Positions 30,467 through 37,945 of a stretch of DNA of 49,601 nt are shown piece after piece. The notes below the pieces were generated by a model, which had not been told where the DNA came from, did not search any database, and worked only from the letters and a program-made list of their open reading frames with translations. A program made the position numbers and the translations under genes. Source of the DNA: Streptomyces radicis (GTDB lineage: Bacteria > Actinomycetota > Actinomycetes > Streptomycetales > Streptomycetaceae); the NCBI RefSeq assembly GCF_003626575.1, contig NZ_RBDY01000044.1, positions 1 to 49,601 of the forward strand, given 5' to 3'. The first letter of the stretch is position 1. Each line of letters starts with the position of its first letter.

Positions 30467-31594
30467 GTGGGTGACGAGAGGCGGTTGCGGGCCGTCGTGG
30501 AGTTGGCGCAGGCGATGGCCGCCGCGCAGGCGCTCCCCGATGTCGCGCTGGCCGCCGCCGCGGGGGCGCGCGAGGCGCTGGGCGGGGCGTTCGCCGCGCT
30601 GTCCGTCCTCGACGCCGAAAGGGGCCGCCTGCGGGTCCTCGTCAACGAGGGGGCGCTGGCCGAGGGCGAGGAGGCGTTCCCCGCCGACGAGTCGTACCCC
30701 GTCGGCGACTTCCCCGAGATAGCCGGGGAGCCGCGCGCCCGCGTGGAGTCGCTTGCCGAGGGCGCGTCCTCCGATCCGCGCGCCGAGGCGCAGCGCCGGC
30801 GCGGCCGCGCGTGCCGCGTCGTCGCGCCCGCCGTCCTGCGCGGCCGGGTCTGGGGGGAGCTCCAGGTGGCGCGCGGCCCCGGCGAGCCGGAGTTCACCGC
30901 GCGGGACGCCGACTTCGCCGCCGTGCTCGCCGCCGTCGTGGCCGCCGGGCTCGCGCAGCACGAGCGGCTCGCCGAGGCCAGGCGGCTCGCGTTCACCGAC
31001 GCGTTGACCGGCCTCGCCAACCGCCGCGCGGTGGACATACGCCTGGACGAGGCCGTGGAGCGGCACCGCTCCACGGGCGCCGTCGTCAGCCTCGTCGTGT
31101 GCGACATCAACGGCCTCAAGCGCGTCAACGACACCTATGGCCACGCGGCGGGCGACCGGCTGCTCGAACGGTTCGGCGCGGTGCTCGCCCTGTGCGCCGC
31201 CTCCGTCCCCGGGGCGCTCGCCGGGCGGCTCGGGGGAGACGAGTTCTGCCTGCTGGCCGACGGCACGGGGCTCGCCGACGTCGAACGCGCCGCGCGCGAC
31301 CTGTGCCGCCGCGCGGGCGAGTTGGACGTCGGCTCAGGGGTCGCGTGCGGCATCGCCTCCACCGCCGAGGCCGTGGGGCCCGTGTCCTCCGCCCGCCGCC
31401 TCTTCCGGCTCGCCGACGCCGCCCAGTACCGGGCCAAGGCCGCGGGGTCGCGCGAGCCGGTGGTGGCGGGGCGCGGAGGGGCGGGCGGCGAGGCCGTCGC
31501 GCTGGCGGACGCGCCCGGTGCGCCGGGTGGCGACCGACGCGGGCTGCGCGGGCGCGCACGCCCGGCGCCCGGCGAGGAAGCCACCCCCCGATGA
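30467..31594 (+). CDS. GAF-GGDEF diguanylate cyclase
   Basis: 375 residues, soluble. Residues about 5-160 form a GAF-like sensor (LRAVVELAQAMAAAQALPDVALAAAAGAREALGGAFAALSVLD, VVAPAVLRGRVWGELQVARG). The cyclase domain starts at LAFTDALTGLANRRAVD and carries an intact GGDEF at 256-260 (GRLGGDEFCLL), so c-di-GMP synthesis is expected. The inhibitory RxxD site five residues before GGDEF is absent (SVPGALAG), so no classical product inhibition. The tail is Gly/Ala/Pro-rich. The start is GTG 30467, with TAGCCT (30455-30460) 6 nt upstream and no ribosome site, implying leaderless translation. Confidence 0.93.
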   Translation: MGDERRLRAVVELAQAMAAAQALPDVALAAAAGAREALGGAFAALSVLDAERGRLRVLVNEGALAEGEEAFPADESYPVGDFPEIAGEPRARVESLAEGASSDPRAEAQRRRGRACRVVAPAVLRGRVWGELQVARGPGEPEFTARDADFAAVLAAVVAAGLAQHERLAEARRLAFTDALTGLANRRAVDIRLDEAVERHRSTGAVVSLVVCDINGLKRVNDTYGHAAGDRLLERFGAVLALCAASVPGALAGRLGGDEFCLLADGTGLADVERAARDLCRRAGELDVGSGVACGIASTAEAVGPVSSARRLFRLADAAQYRAKAAGSREPVVAGRGGAGGEAVALADAPGAPGGDRRGLRGRARPAPGEEATPR

Positions 31595-31627
31595 CTGGCG
31601 TTGATTCACTCCTTAGGCTTGCTGAAT

Positions 31628-33226
31628 ATGGCTATGCATAACAGGGCCGAAGCCCGGCACGACGGGTCCGGTGCCCGCGTCGTCCTCGGCACATCGGGCA
31701 CCTCGTTCGACGACGTCGTCGCGGTCGCCAGGGGCGGCGCCCCGGTGGAGCTCTCGGCCGAGGCACGCGACGCGATGGCCGCCGCCCGCCGCGTGATCGA
31801 CGACCTGGCCGCCTCCCCCGAGCCGGTCTACGGCGTCTCCACCGGCTTCGGCGCCCTCGCCGTCCGCCACATCACCCCGGAGCTGAGGGCCAGGCTCCAG
31901 CGCAACATCGTCCGCTCGCACGCCGCGGGCATGGGCCCGCGCGTGGAGCGCGAGGTCGTGCGCGCCCTGATGTTCCTGCGCCTGAAGACCATCGCCTCGG
32001 GACACACCGGCGTGCGCCCCGAGGTGGCCGCGACGATGGCCGCGCTGCTCAACGCGGGCATCACGCCCGTCGTCCACGAGCACGGCTCGCTCGGCTGCTC
32101 GGGCGACCTCGCCCCGCTCGCGCACTGCGCGCTGACGCTGCTCGGCGAGGGCGAGGCCGAGGGCCCCGACGGGGCGCTCAGGCCCGCGGCGGCGCTGCTC
32201 GCCGAGCACGGCATAGCCCCCGTCGAGCTGCGCGAGAAGGAGGGCCTCGCGCTGCTCAACGGCACCGACGGGATGCTGGGCATGCTCGTGATGGCGTGCG
32301 CCGACCTCGCCCGCCTGTTCACGTCCGCCGACATCACCGCCGCCCTGACGCTGGAGGCGCTGCTCGGCACCGAACGCGTCCTCGCCCCCGAGCTGCACGC
32401 CCTGCGCCCCCACCCGGGCCAGGCCACGAGCGCCGCCAACATGCGCCGGGTGCTTGCCGGTTCGGGCCTGACCGGGCACCACCAGGACGACGCGCCCCGC
32501 GTGCAGGACGCGTACTCCGTGCGCTGCGCGCCCCAGGTCGCAGGCGCGGGGCGCGACACGCTGGCGCATGCGCGGGCGGTCGGCGAACGTGAGCTGGCCG
32601 CGGCGGTCGACAACCCCGTCGTGGTGGAGGGCCGCGTGGAGTCCAACGGGAACTTCCACGGCGCCCCCCTCGGCTACGCCCTCGACTTCCTGGCCATCGC
32701 CGTGGCCGACCTGGCGTCGATCACCGAACGCCGCACCGACCGCCTGCTCGACCGGAACCGCTCGCACGGGCTGCCGCCGTTCCTCGCGGACGACGCGGGC
32801 GTCGACTCGGGGCTGATGATCGCGCAGTACACGCAGGCCGCGCTGGTCGCCGACCTCAAGCGGCTCGCGGTCCCGGCCTCCGCCGACTCGATCCCTTCGT
32901 CCGCGATGCAGGAGGACCATGTGTCGATGGGCTGGGCCGCGGCCAGGAAGCTGCGCACCGCGGTGGACGGGCTGACCAGGGTCGTCGCGATCGAGCTGTA
33001 CGCGGCGACGCGCGCGCTCGAGCTGCGGGACGGCCTCGGCACCGCGGTGCCGGGCCCCGGCCCGGGGCCCGCGGCGCGCGCGGTGGTGGCGGCGGCGCGC
33101 GCGGCGGGCGTTCAGGGGGCGGGGGAGGACCGTTTCCTCGCGCCGGATCTCGCGGCGGCCGAGGCGTTCGTGCGGAGCGGGGCGCTGATCGCGGCCGCCG
33201 AGTCGGCGACCGGACCGCTGGAGTGA
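31628..33226 (+). CDS. hutH: Histidine ammonia-lyase
   Basis: 532 residues. It deaminates L-histidine to trans-urocanate, the first step of histidine use. The electrophilic MIO group forms from an internal tripeptide; here the site is HEHGSLGCSGDLAPLAH, so Cys157-Ser158-Gly159 replaces the usual Ala-Ser-Gly, a variant I recall from actinobacterial enzymes. YGVSTGFGAL (Y68), NGTDGMLGML, QDAYSVRCAPQV and QEDHVSMGW are all intact. I start at ATG 31628: TAGGCT (31614-31619) lies 8 nt upstream without a ribosome site; a frame opening at 31601 would include the promoter. Nothing else of the hut pathway is adjacent. Confidence 0.95.
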   Translation: MAMHNRAEARHDGSGARVVLGTSGTSFDDVVAVARGGAPVELSAEARDAMAAARRVIDDLAASPEPVYGVSTGFGALAVRHITPELRARLQRNIVRSHAAGMGPRVEREVVRALMFLRLKTIASGHTGVRPEVAATMAALLNAGITPVVHEHGSLGCSGDLAPLAHCALTLLGEGEAEGPDGALRPAAALLAEHGIAPVELREKEGLALLNGTDGMLGMLVMACADLARLFTSADITAALTLEALLGTERVLAPELHALRPHPGQATSAANMRRVLAGSGLTGHHQDDAPRVQDAYSVRCAPQVAGAGRDTLAHARAVGERELAAAVDNPVVVEGRVESNGNFHGAPLGYALDFLAIAVADLASITERRTDRLLDRNRSHGLPPFLADDAGVDSGLMIAQYTQAALVADLKRLAVPASADSIPSSAMQEDHVSMGWAAARKLRTAVDGLTRVVAIELYAATRALELRDGLGTAVPGPGPGPAARAVVAAARAAGVQGAGEDRFLAPDLAAAEAFVRSGALIAAAESATGPLE

Positions 33227-33284
33227 CCGGAGGGATCGGAGTGATCCGGAGTGCGGCGTCGGGGGCGGGGCGGGGACCTGGCCG

Positions 33285-33461
33285 CTACTGCGACTGCTCG
33301 ATGTCGCCGACGGGCTGCTCGATGGGGATGACGCGGGAGCCCGGGTCGTCGCCGCCGTCCGCGTAGGTCGAGGGCAGGAACCACCCGACACACAGCGCGC
33401 CTGCGGCGACAACGCCGCATATGAGCGTGCGGCGATCCGGAACGCGGGGCTGACCGTCCAT
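33285..33461 (-). CDS. 58-residue membrane-anchored small protein
   Basis: I translated the minus strand from ATG 33461: basic head MDGQPRVPDRRTL, one hydrophobic helix ICGVVAAGALCVGWFLPS, then an acidic outer tail (DGGDDPGSRVIPIEQPVGDIEQSQ). TAACAT lies 8 nt upstream (33475-33470), as for other leaderless genes here. N-in/C-out topology is likely from the positive-inside rule. The IPIEQPVGDIEQ end is unusual and might interact with cell-wall partners such as the L,D-transpeptidase two genes away, but that is speculation. Confidence 0.55.
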   Translation of the reverse strand: MDGQPRVPDRRTLICGVVAAGALCVGWFLPSTYADGGDDPGSRVIPIEQPVGDIEQSQ

Positions 33462-33532
33462 GGGGAGCGATGTTACGGGCGAGTGCGGGTCGCGGGGAAG
33501 GGGCGGTGTCGCGGGGTCTTACCCTCCGGTCC

Positions 33533-33988
33533 ATGACCGACGACACGCACGACGAGCACGGTGGCCACCGCGACGACCGTGATGAGGTAAGCCGCGACGA
33601 CCGCTACGAGGACCGTGATGAGCACGGCGATTTGGGGGAGTTGGGGGATTTGGGGGAGTTCGGCGATGACGACGAGCACGGCGACCTGGAGCCCGAGGGC
33701 CACTTCGTCCGCGTCCGCGTCGAGATGGTGCTCGAGATCAGCGAGCCCGACGAGCTGATCAGGGCCGCGTGGGCGCGCATCGAGGGCGACGAGCTGATGC
33801 CGAGGGAGGAGCGCGACCAGGCGGCGCAGGCCGTCTCGCGCGACGAGGCCGAGGCCGTCGCCTACCTGCTCGACCCGGTGGACCTGGTCGCCGAGGTGCC
33901 GGGCGTGATCCTGGCGCAGGCGTCATGGAGCAGCGAATCCGTCGTGTATGACCCCGAGGACTCCTGGGAAGGCGACGACGAGGACTGA
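33533..33988 (+). CDS. Acidic protein of unknown function
   Basis: 151 residues. The first 55 are an Asp/His/Glu-rich disordered head (DDTHDEHGGHRDDRDE, DLGELGDLGEFGDDDE), partly encoded by an 18-nt tandem repeat at 33629-33664. A folded-looking part follows: GHFVRVRVEMVLEISEPDELIRAAWARIEGDELMPREERDQAAQAVSRDEAEAVAYLLDPVDLVAEVPGVILAQASWSSESV. The His/Asp clusters could bind metal. ATG 33533 follows TACCCT (33520-33525) by 7 nt with no ribosome site. No known family recognised, but the position beside hutH and the transpeptidase seems conserved in Streptomyces. Confidence 0.75.
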   Translation: MTDDTHDEHGGHRDDRDEVSRDDRYEDRDEHGDLGELGDLGEFGDDDEHGDLEPEGHFVRVRVEMVLEISEPDELIRAAWARIEGDELMPREERDQAAQAVSRDEAEAVAYLLDPVDLVAEVPGVILAQASWSSESVVYDPEDSWEGDDED

Positions 33989-34121
33989 TGGATCTGACAC
34001 GGTATGAGTCGAACGTATGAGCTATCGAACGGATTCACCTAGAGTGGAACCGGCTGCCGCCGAAACGACGTTCTTCCCTATGTCCTCCGGGGAGGGCGGC
34101 AGCGGACGGAGTAGCGATCAG

Positions 34122-35375
34122 ATGAGGGACGGGATGCGGCGCAAGGGCCTGATGGCGGCGGCGGCGCTGCTCAGCGGGGTGTTGACGCTGACGGCGTGCA
34201 GTGGCGGCGGAGACGACGAGCCCTCGGAGGGCTCGGGGTCCGAGCAGAGCGAGGCGGACCGGGCGGCAGAGGATGCCGACACCTCGACGGCGGTGATATC
34301 GATCACACCCGATGACGCGGCCGAGGGCGTCGGGATCAACGACGACGTGGCCGTGGCCGTCGAGGACGGGGTGCTCGACGAGGTCGTGATGACGGCGCCC
34401 GAGCTGGGCACCGACGTCGCCGGGACGATATCCGACGACCAGCTCACCTGGCAGCCCGACGCCCAGCTGGAGCGGGGCACGCGGTATCAGCTCACCGTGC
34501 AGGCCAGCGACAGCGAGGGGCGCGAGGCGCACGAGAGCAGGGCGTTCACGACGGTCTCCCCCGACAACAGCTTCACCGGGTACTTCACGCCCGAGGACGG
34601 CGCGACCGTGGGCGTCGGCATGCCCGTCTCGCTCAACTTCGACAAGCCCATCACCGACCGCGCCGCCATCGAGGCGGCCGTCGAGGTCAACGCCAGCAGC
34701 GGCCAGGAGGTCGTCGGCCACTGGTTCAGCGACACCCGCCTCGACCTGCGCCCCCAGGACTACTGGCAGGCGAACACCGAGGTCAGCGTCTCGCTCGGCT
34801 TCGACGGCCTCGAGGGCTCCGACGGCGTGGTCGGCTGGCAGGACCGCGCCTTCTCGTTCACCGTCGGCCGCTCCCAGATCAGCACCGTGGACGCGGAGAG
34901 CTATCAGATGGAGGTCGTGCGCGACGGCGAGACCCTGCGCACCATCCCGATCTCCGCGGGCAGCGAGGAGAACCCCACGTACAACGGCGCGATGGTCATC
35001 TCCGAGAAGCTCGTCGAGACCCGGATGAACGGTGCGACCGTCGGGTTCACCGACGACGACGGCGAGGGCGAGTACGACATACCCGATGTCCCGCACGCGA
35101 TGCGGCTGTCCACCTCGGGCACCTTCATCCACGGGAACTACTGGGCCGCCGACTCGGTCTTCGGCTCCACCAACACCAGCCATGGCTGCGTCGGCCTCAA
35201 CGACACCCAGGGCGCCGACGACCCCGACACCGACGGGGCGTGGTTCTTCGAGGAGTCCCTGCTCGGCGACGTGGTCACCGTGATCAACTCCCCCGACCGC
35301 GAGATCCAGCCCGACAACGGCCTCAACGGGTGGAACATGAGCTGGACCGACTGGCAGGCGGGCAGCGCCCTGTAG
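34122..35375 (+). CDS. L,D-transpeptidase lipoprotein
   Basis: 417 residues, cell-wall cross-linking enzyme making 3-3 links between meso/LL-diaminopimelate residues. Lipoprotein signal MRRKGLMAAAALLSGVLTLTAC with lipid Cys26, then an acidic linker. Two immunoglobulin-like domains span about 55-145 and 150-250 (ISITPDDAAEGVGIN, RGTRYQLTVQAS, GYFTPEDGATVGVG). The YkuD catalytic domain spans about 255-395. Active site FIHGNYW (H337) and SHGCVGLN (S353, H354, catalytic C356). ATG 34122 has CGGAG 10 nt upstream; ATG 34134 is an alternative. This is the LdtMt2-like architecture of actinobacteria. Confidence 0.94.
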   Translation: MRDGMRRKGLMAAAALLSGVLTLTACSGGGDDEPSEGSGSEQSEADRAAEDADTSTAVISITPDDAAEGVGINDDVAVAVEDGVLDEVVMTAPELGTDVAGTISDDQLTWQPDAQLERGTRYQLTVQASDSEGREAHESRAFTTVSPDNSFTGYFTPEDGATVGVGMPVSLNFDKPITDRAAIEAAVEVNASSGQEVVGHWFSDTRLDLRPQDYWQANTEVSVSLGFDGLEGSDGVVGWQDRAFSFTVGRSQISTVDAESYQMEVVRDGETLRTIPISAGSEENPTYNGAMVISEKLVETRMNGATVGFTDDDGEGEYDIPDVPHAMRLSTSGTFIHGNYWAADSVFGSTNTSHGCVGLNDTQGADDPDTDGAWFFEESLLGDVVTVINSPDREIQPDNGLNGWNMSWTDWQAGSAL

Positions 35376-35403
35376 AGCCACGGCGTTCCACGGTTCCTTC
35401 CCG

Positions 35404-35440
35404 CGACGCCGCCGCGCCCCCGTCGGGCGCGGCGGCGTCG
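35404..35440. terminator. Bidirectional 16-bp hairpin
   Basis: Arms 35404-35419 and 35425-35440 pair perfectly (16 bp, nearly all GC) around a 5-nt loop, between the convergent transpeptidase and GntR genes. No T tract on either side. Confidence 0.75.
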
Positions 35441-35467
35441 GCGTCGGGAGGTCCGGCGTCGGGACGC

Positions 35468-36136
35468 TCAGCGCGCGGAGAACGACCGCTCGCCGTGCAC
35501 CGCGAGCTCGGCGAGCACCCGCTCGGGGTCGCCCGCCTCGATCAGCTCCAACAGGTGCCGATGGCGGGCCACATGCTTGTCCAGGTCCTCGTAGTACCGC
35601 TCGCGCACATAGAGGTTCCGCGCCATGCACAGCAGCAGCTGCCGGTGCAGTGACGCGTAGATCTCGTCGATCCGCCGGTGCCCCGCCACCGCCACGATCG
35701 ACGCGTGGAAGGCGTATCCGCCCTCCACCAGCGCCGCCCTGTCCTGGGCGCGCGCCGCCTCCTCCATCCGCGCCAGCGCCGCCCGGCACGCCTCGAGGCG
35801 CGCGGGATCCCGCACCGGCACGCCGAGCTCGACGGCGGTCCGCTCCAACGCCGAGCGCAGCGTGAGGATTTCGTGCACGTCCTGGTCGGTCAGCGTCGCC
35901 ACCGTCGCGCCCCGGCGCGGCTGCACCACGATCAGCCCCTCCTGCTGGAGCAGCCGCATCGCCTCGCGCAGCGGCGGCCTGCTGATGCCGAGCCTGTCGG
36001 TCAGCGCCAGCTCGATCAGCCGCTCGCCCGGGCCGAGTTCGCCGGAGAGGATCATCGTGCGGATGGCCCCGGCGGCGAGCTGGACGAGGCTCGGGGGGTT
36101 CAGCTGCTCGCGCTCGCTTGCGGTCTGGGAAGCCAT
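35468..36136 (-). CDS. GntR-family (FCD) regulator of the catabolic cluster
   Basis: 222 residues. Winged helix at 12-78 (SLVQLAAGAIRTMILSGELGPGERLIELALTDRLGISRPPLREAMRLLQQEGLIVVQPRRGATVATL), then an all-helical FCD ligand domain (DVHEILTLRSALERTAVELG, FHASIVAVAGHRRIDEIYASLHRQLLLCM, RHRHLLELIEAGDPERVLAELAVHGERSF). It keeps the Asp/His residues (FHASIV, HRHLL) with which FCD proteins bind a metal and a carboxylate. The ligand is therefore probably an organic acid of the pathway. ATG 36136 gives the full winged helix. It is divergent from the RraA-like gene, with a palindromic operator in between. Confidence 0.93.
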   Translation of the reverse strand: MASQTASEREQLNPPSLVQLAAGAIRTMILSGELGPGERLIELALTDRLGISRPPLREAMRLLQQEGLIVVQPRRGATVATLTDQDVHEILTLRSALERTAVELGVPVRDPARLEACRAALARMEEAARAQDRAALVEGGYAFHASIVAVAGHRRIDEIYASLHRQLLLCMARNLYVRERYYEDLDKHVARHRHLLELIEAGDPERVLAELAVHGERSFSAR

Positions 36137-36218
36137 GGGCCGCCTTTCGGGAAATCGCGGGTGCGCGGTGAACGGACGACAACTCCCATCGTTCCAGGGT
36201 CTTGTCACCGGCGGATGC

Positions 36219-36234
36219 CTATTGTAGACAATAG
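36219..36234. promoter_or_regulatory. GntR operator
   Basis: CTATTGT-AG-ACAATAG is a perfect 16-bp inverted repeat with the TTGT/ACAA half-sites typical of FCD-type GntR regulators. It lies 83 bp upstream of the regulator's ATG and 50 bp upstream of the first catabolic gene, so it can control both directions. Confidence 0.8.
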
Positions 36235-36283
36235 TTCGCCCGGCCGAGTCGGTCGGGTCCGCAACGACCTGGGATGAGATTCC

Positions 36284-36967
36284 ATGGGAACCGCTGAACT
36301 GCTCCGCCTCTTCGACGGCCTGCGGGTCGCCGACGTCCGCGACGGCCTCGACTGGGCCGGACTGCACGCCAAGGGCACCGTGTCGCCCGAGATCAAGCCG
36401 CTGTTCCAGGGCGCGAGGATGACCGGCATCGCGCGCACGATGCGCTTCCGCCCCACGGAGAAGGCCGTTCCGCCGCTGACGCCCGAGGAGTACACCGAGT
36501 GGGCCGGGCGGTGGTACCGCGACATCTACCCCGACAGGATCACCCCCGTCATCGAGCGCGGGGACATCGTCGTCATCCAGTCCGCGGGGCTGCCGGTCGG
36601 CGAGATCGGGTCCAACAACTCCCTTGCCTGGCACGCCGCGGGCGCCACCGGCATCCTCACGAGCGGCGGCGTGCGCGACACCGACGAGTGCGTCATGCAG
36701 GGCGTGCCGATCTTCTGCGCCTATCGCGCGCAGAGCATGGTGCAGGGCCGCGTCGAGTTCGACGCGCTCGACGTCTCCGTGGACATCGGCGGGGTGCTGA
36801 TCCGGCCCGGCGACATCGTCGTCGGGGACGGCGACGGCGTGGTGGCGGTGCCCGTCGAGCACGCCGAGACGGTCGCGACCTACGCCCGCCAGGAGCTGGA
36901 GAACGACAAGCGCGGGCGGCGCGCGCTCTACGAGAGGCTCGGCCGTCCGCTCGACGAGACCGTCTGA
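36284..36967 (+). CDS. RraA-family aldolase/decarboxylase-like protein
   Basis: 227 residues. The RraA fold (class II 4-hydroxy-4-methyl-2-oxoglutarate/oxaloacetate aldolases, plus non-catalytic RraA) is seen in VIQSAGLPVGEIGSNNSLAWHAAGATGILTSGGVRDTDECVMQGVPIFC. The catalytic Arg-Asp pair (R131, D132) and the glycine-rich substrate loop are kept, so retro-aldol or beta-decarboxylase activity on a 2-keto acid is likely. A segment at 50-85 (RTMRFRPTEKAVPPLTPEEYTEWAGRWYRDIYPDRITP) is longer than in HMG aldolase and is shared with the RraA-like subgroup found in sugar-acid gene clusters. First gene of the operon, facing the GntR gene. Confidence 0.88.
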   Translation: MGTAELLRLFDGLRVADVRDGLDWAGLHAKGTVSPEIKPLFQGARMTGIARTMRFRPTEKAVPPLTPEEYTEWAGRWYRDIYPDRITPVIERGDIVVIQSAGLPVGEIGSNNSLAWHAAGATGILTSGGVRDTDECVMQGVPIFCAYRAQSMVQGRVEFDALDVSVDIGGVLIRPGDIVVGDGDGVVAVPVEHAETVATYARQELENDKRGRRALYERLGRPLDETV

Positions 36968-37029
36968 GCGACCCAAGGGCCGCCCCAAGCCCTCGACTTT
37001 CCGCTCCCGACCAGGAAGGACCCACCGCG

Positions 37030-37896
37030 GTGACGGTGACGCGCGCGACCACGCGGATCGGCTTCGTCGGACTCGGCAACCTGGGCCGCCCCATGGCCGA
37101 GGCCCTGCGCGGGGACGGCTGGCGGCTGGCCGTGCACGACCGGGACCGTGAACGGGCCCGTGCGGGCGCGGAGTTCGGGGCCGAGGTCGTCGACTCCCCG
37201 GCCGGGCTCGCCGACTGCGGCGTGGTCGCGCTCGCCGTGCCGGACGACGCGGCGGTCGGGGCGGTGCTTGACGAGCTGCTGCCGCGGCTCGCCGAGGGCG
37301 CGCTCGTGCTGGTGCACAGCACGGTCCTGCCGGAGACGGCGCGCGCGTTGGCGGCGCGCGCCGCCGAGCGGGGCGTCGCCCTGCTCGACGCGCCGGTCAG
37401 CGGGGGCGCCGAGCGCGCCGCCCGCGGCGACCTGGCCGTGATGGTCGGCGGCGAGGCGGCGGCGGTGGAACGCGCCAGGCCCGTTCTCGACACGGTCGGG
37501 GGCGAGGTGCGGCACCTGGGCCCCTCGGGCGCGGGGTCCGCGGCCAAGCTCGCCAACCAGCTGATGATGTTCGCCGCGCTGGCCGGGGCCCACGAGGCCA
37601 TCGACCTGGCGGCCGCCCATGGGATCGCCGAGCGGGACGTGCTCGCCGCGGTCGCGGGCGGGTTGGGCGACTCGTGGGTGGCCCGGAACTGGGGCTTCTT
37701 CGACGAGGTCGCCTCCGCGTACGACGCGGGTGGGACGCCCGTGTCGGAACGCCCGTGGAGCAAGGACCTGTGGGAGGTGACCGCGGCGGCCCGCGCCGCG
37801 GGCGTCACCCTCCCGCTGGCCGGGCTCCTCGCCCAGATCATGGCCGACCGCGTGGAGTCCCACGCGGAAGCGGCCAGGTCCGCCCGGTGCCGCTGA
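37030..37896 (+). CDS. Beta-hydroxyacid dehydrogenase (3-hydroxyisobutyrate dehydrogenase family)
   Basis: 288 residues. NAD(P) motif TRIGFVGLGNLGRPMAEALRGDGWRLAVHDRDRER (GLGNLGRPM); substrate loop LDAPVSGGAERAARGDLAVMVGG; catalytic lysine K173 in GAGSAAKLANQLMM. R40 after the acidic D36 region leaves cofactor preference open. The family oxidises 3-hydroxy acids or reduces tartronate semialdehyde and similar compounds, often downstream of an aldolase. That fits placement after the RraA-like gene. The GTG 37030 start has AGGAAGGA 9 nt upstream; the open frame begins earlier without homology. Confidence 0.9.
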   Translation: MTVTRATTRIGFVGLGNLGRPMAEALRGDGWRLAVHDRDRERARAGAEFGAEVVDSPAGLADCGVVALAVPDDAAVGAVLDELLPRLAEGALVLVHSTVLPETARALAARAAERGVALLDAPVSGGAERAARGDLAVMVGGEAAAVERARPVLDTVGGEVRHLGPSGAGSAAKLANQLMMFAALAGAHEAIDLAAAHGIAERDVLAAVAGGLGDSWVARNWGFFDEVASAYDAGGTPVSERPWSKDLWEVTAAARAAGVTLPLAGLLAQIMADRVESHAEAARSARCR

Positions 37897-37945
37897 GCCC
37901 CAGCGCGCCGCGCGTCGCGACCAACTCCCCTGCGGAGGCTGTGCG

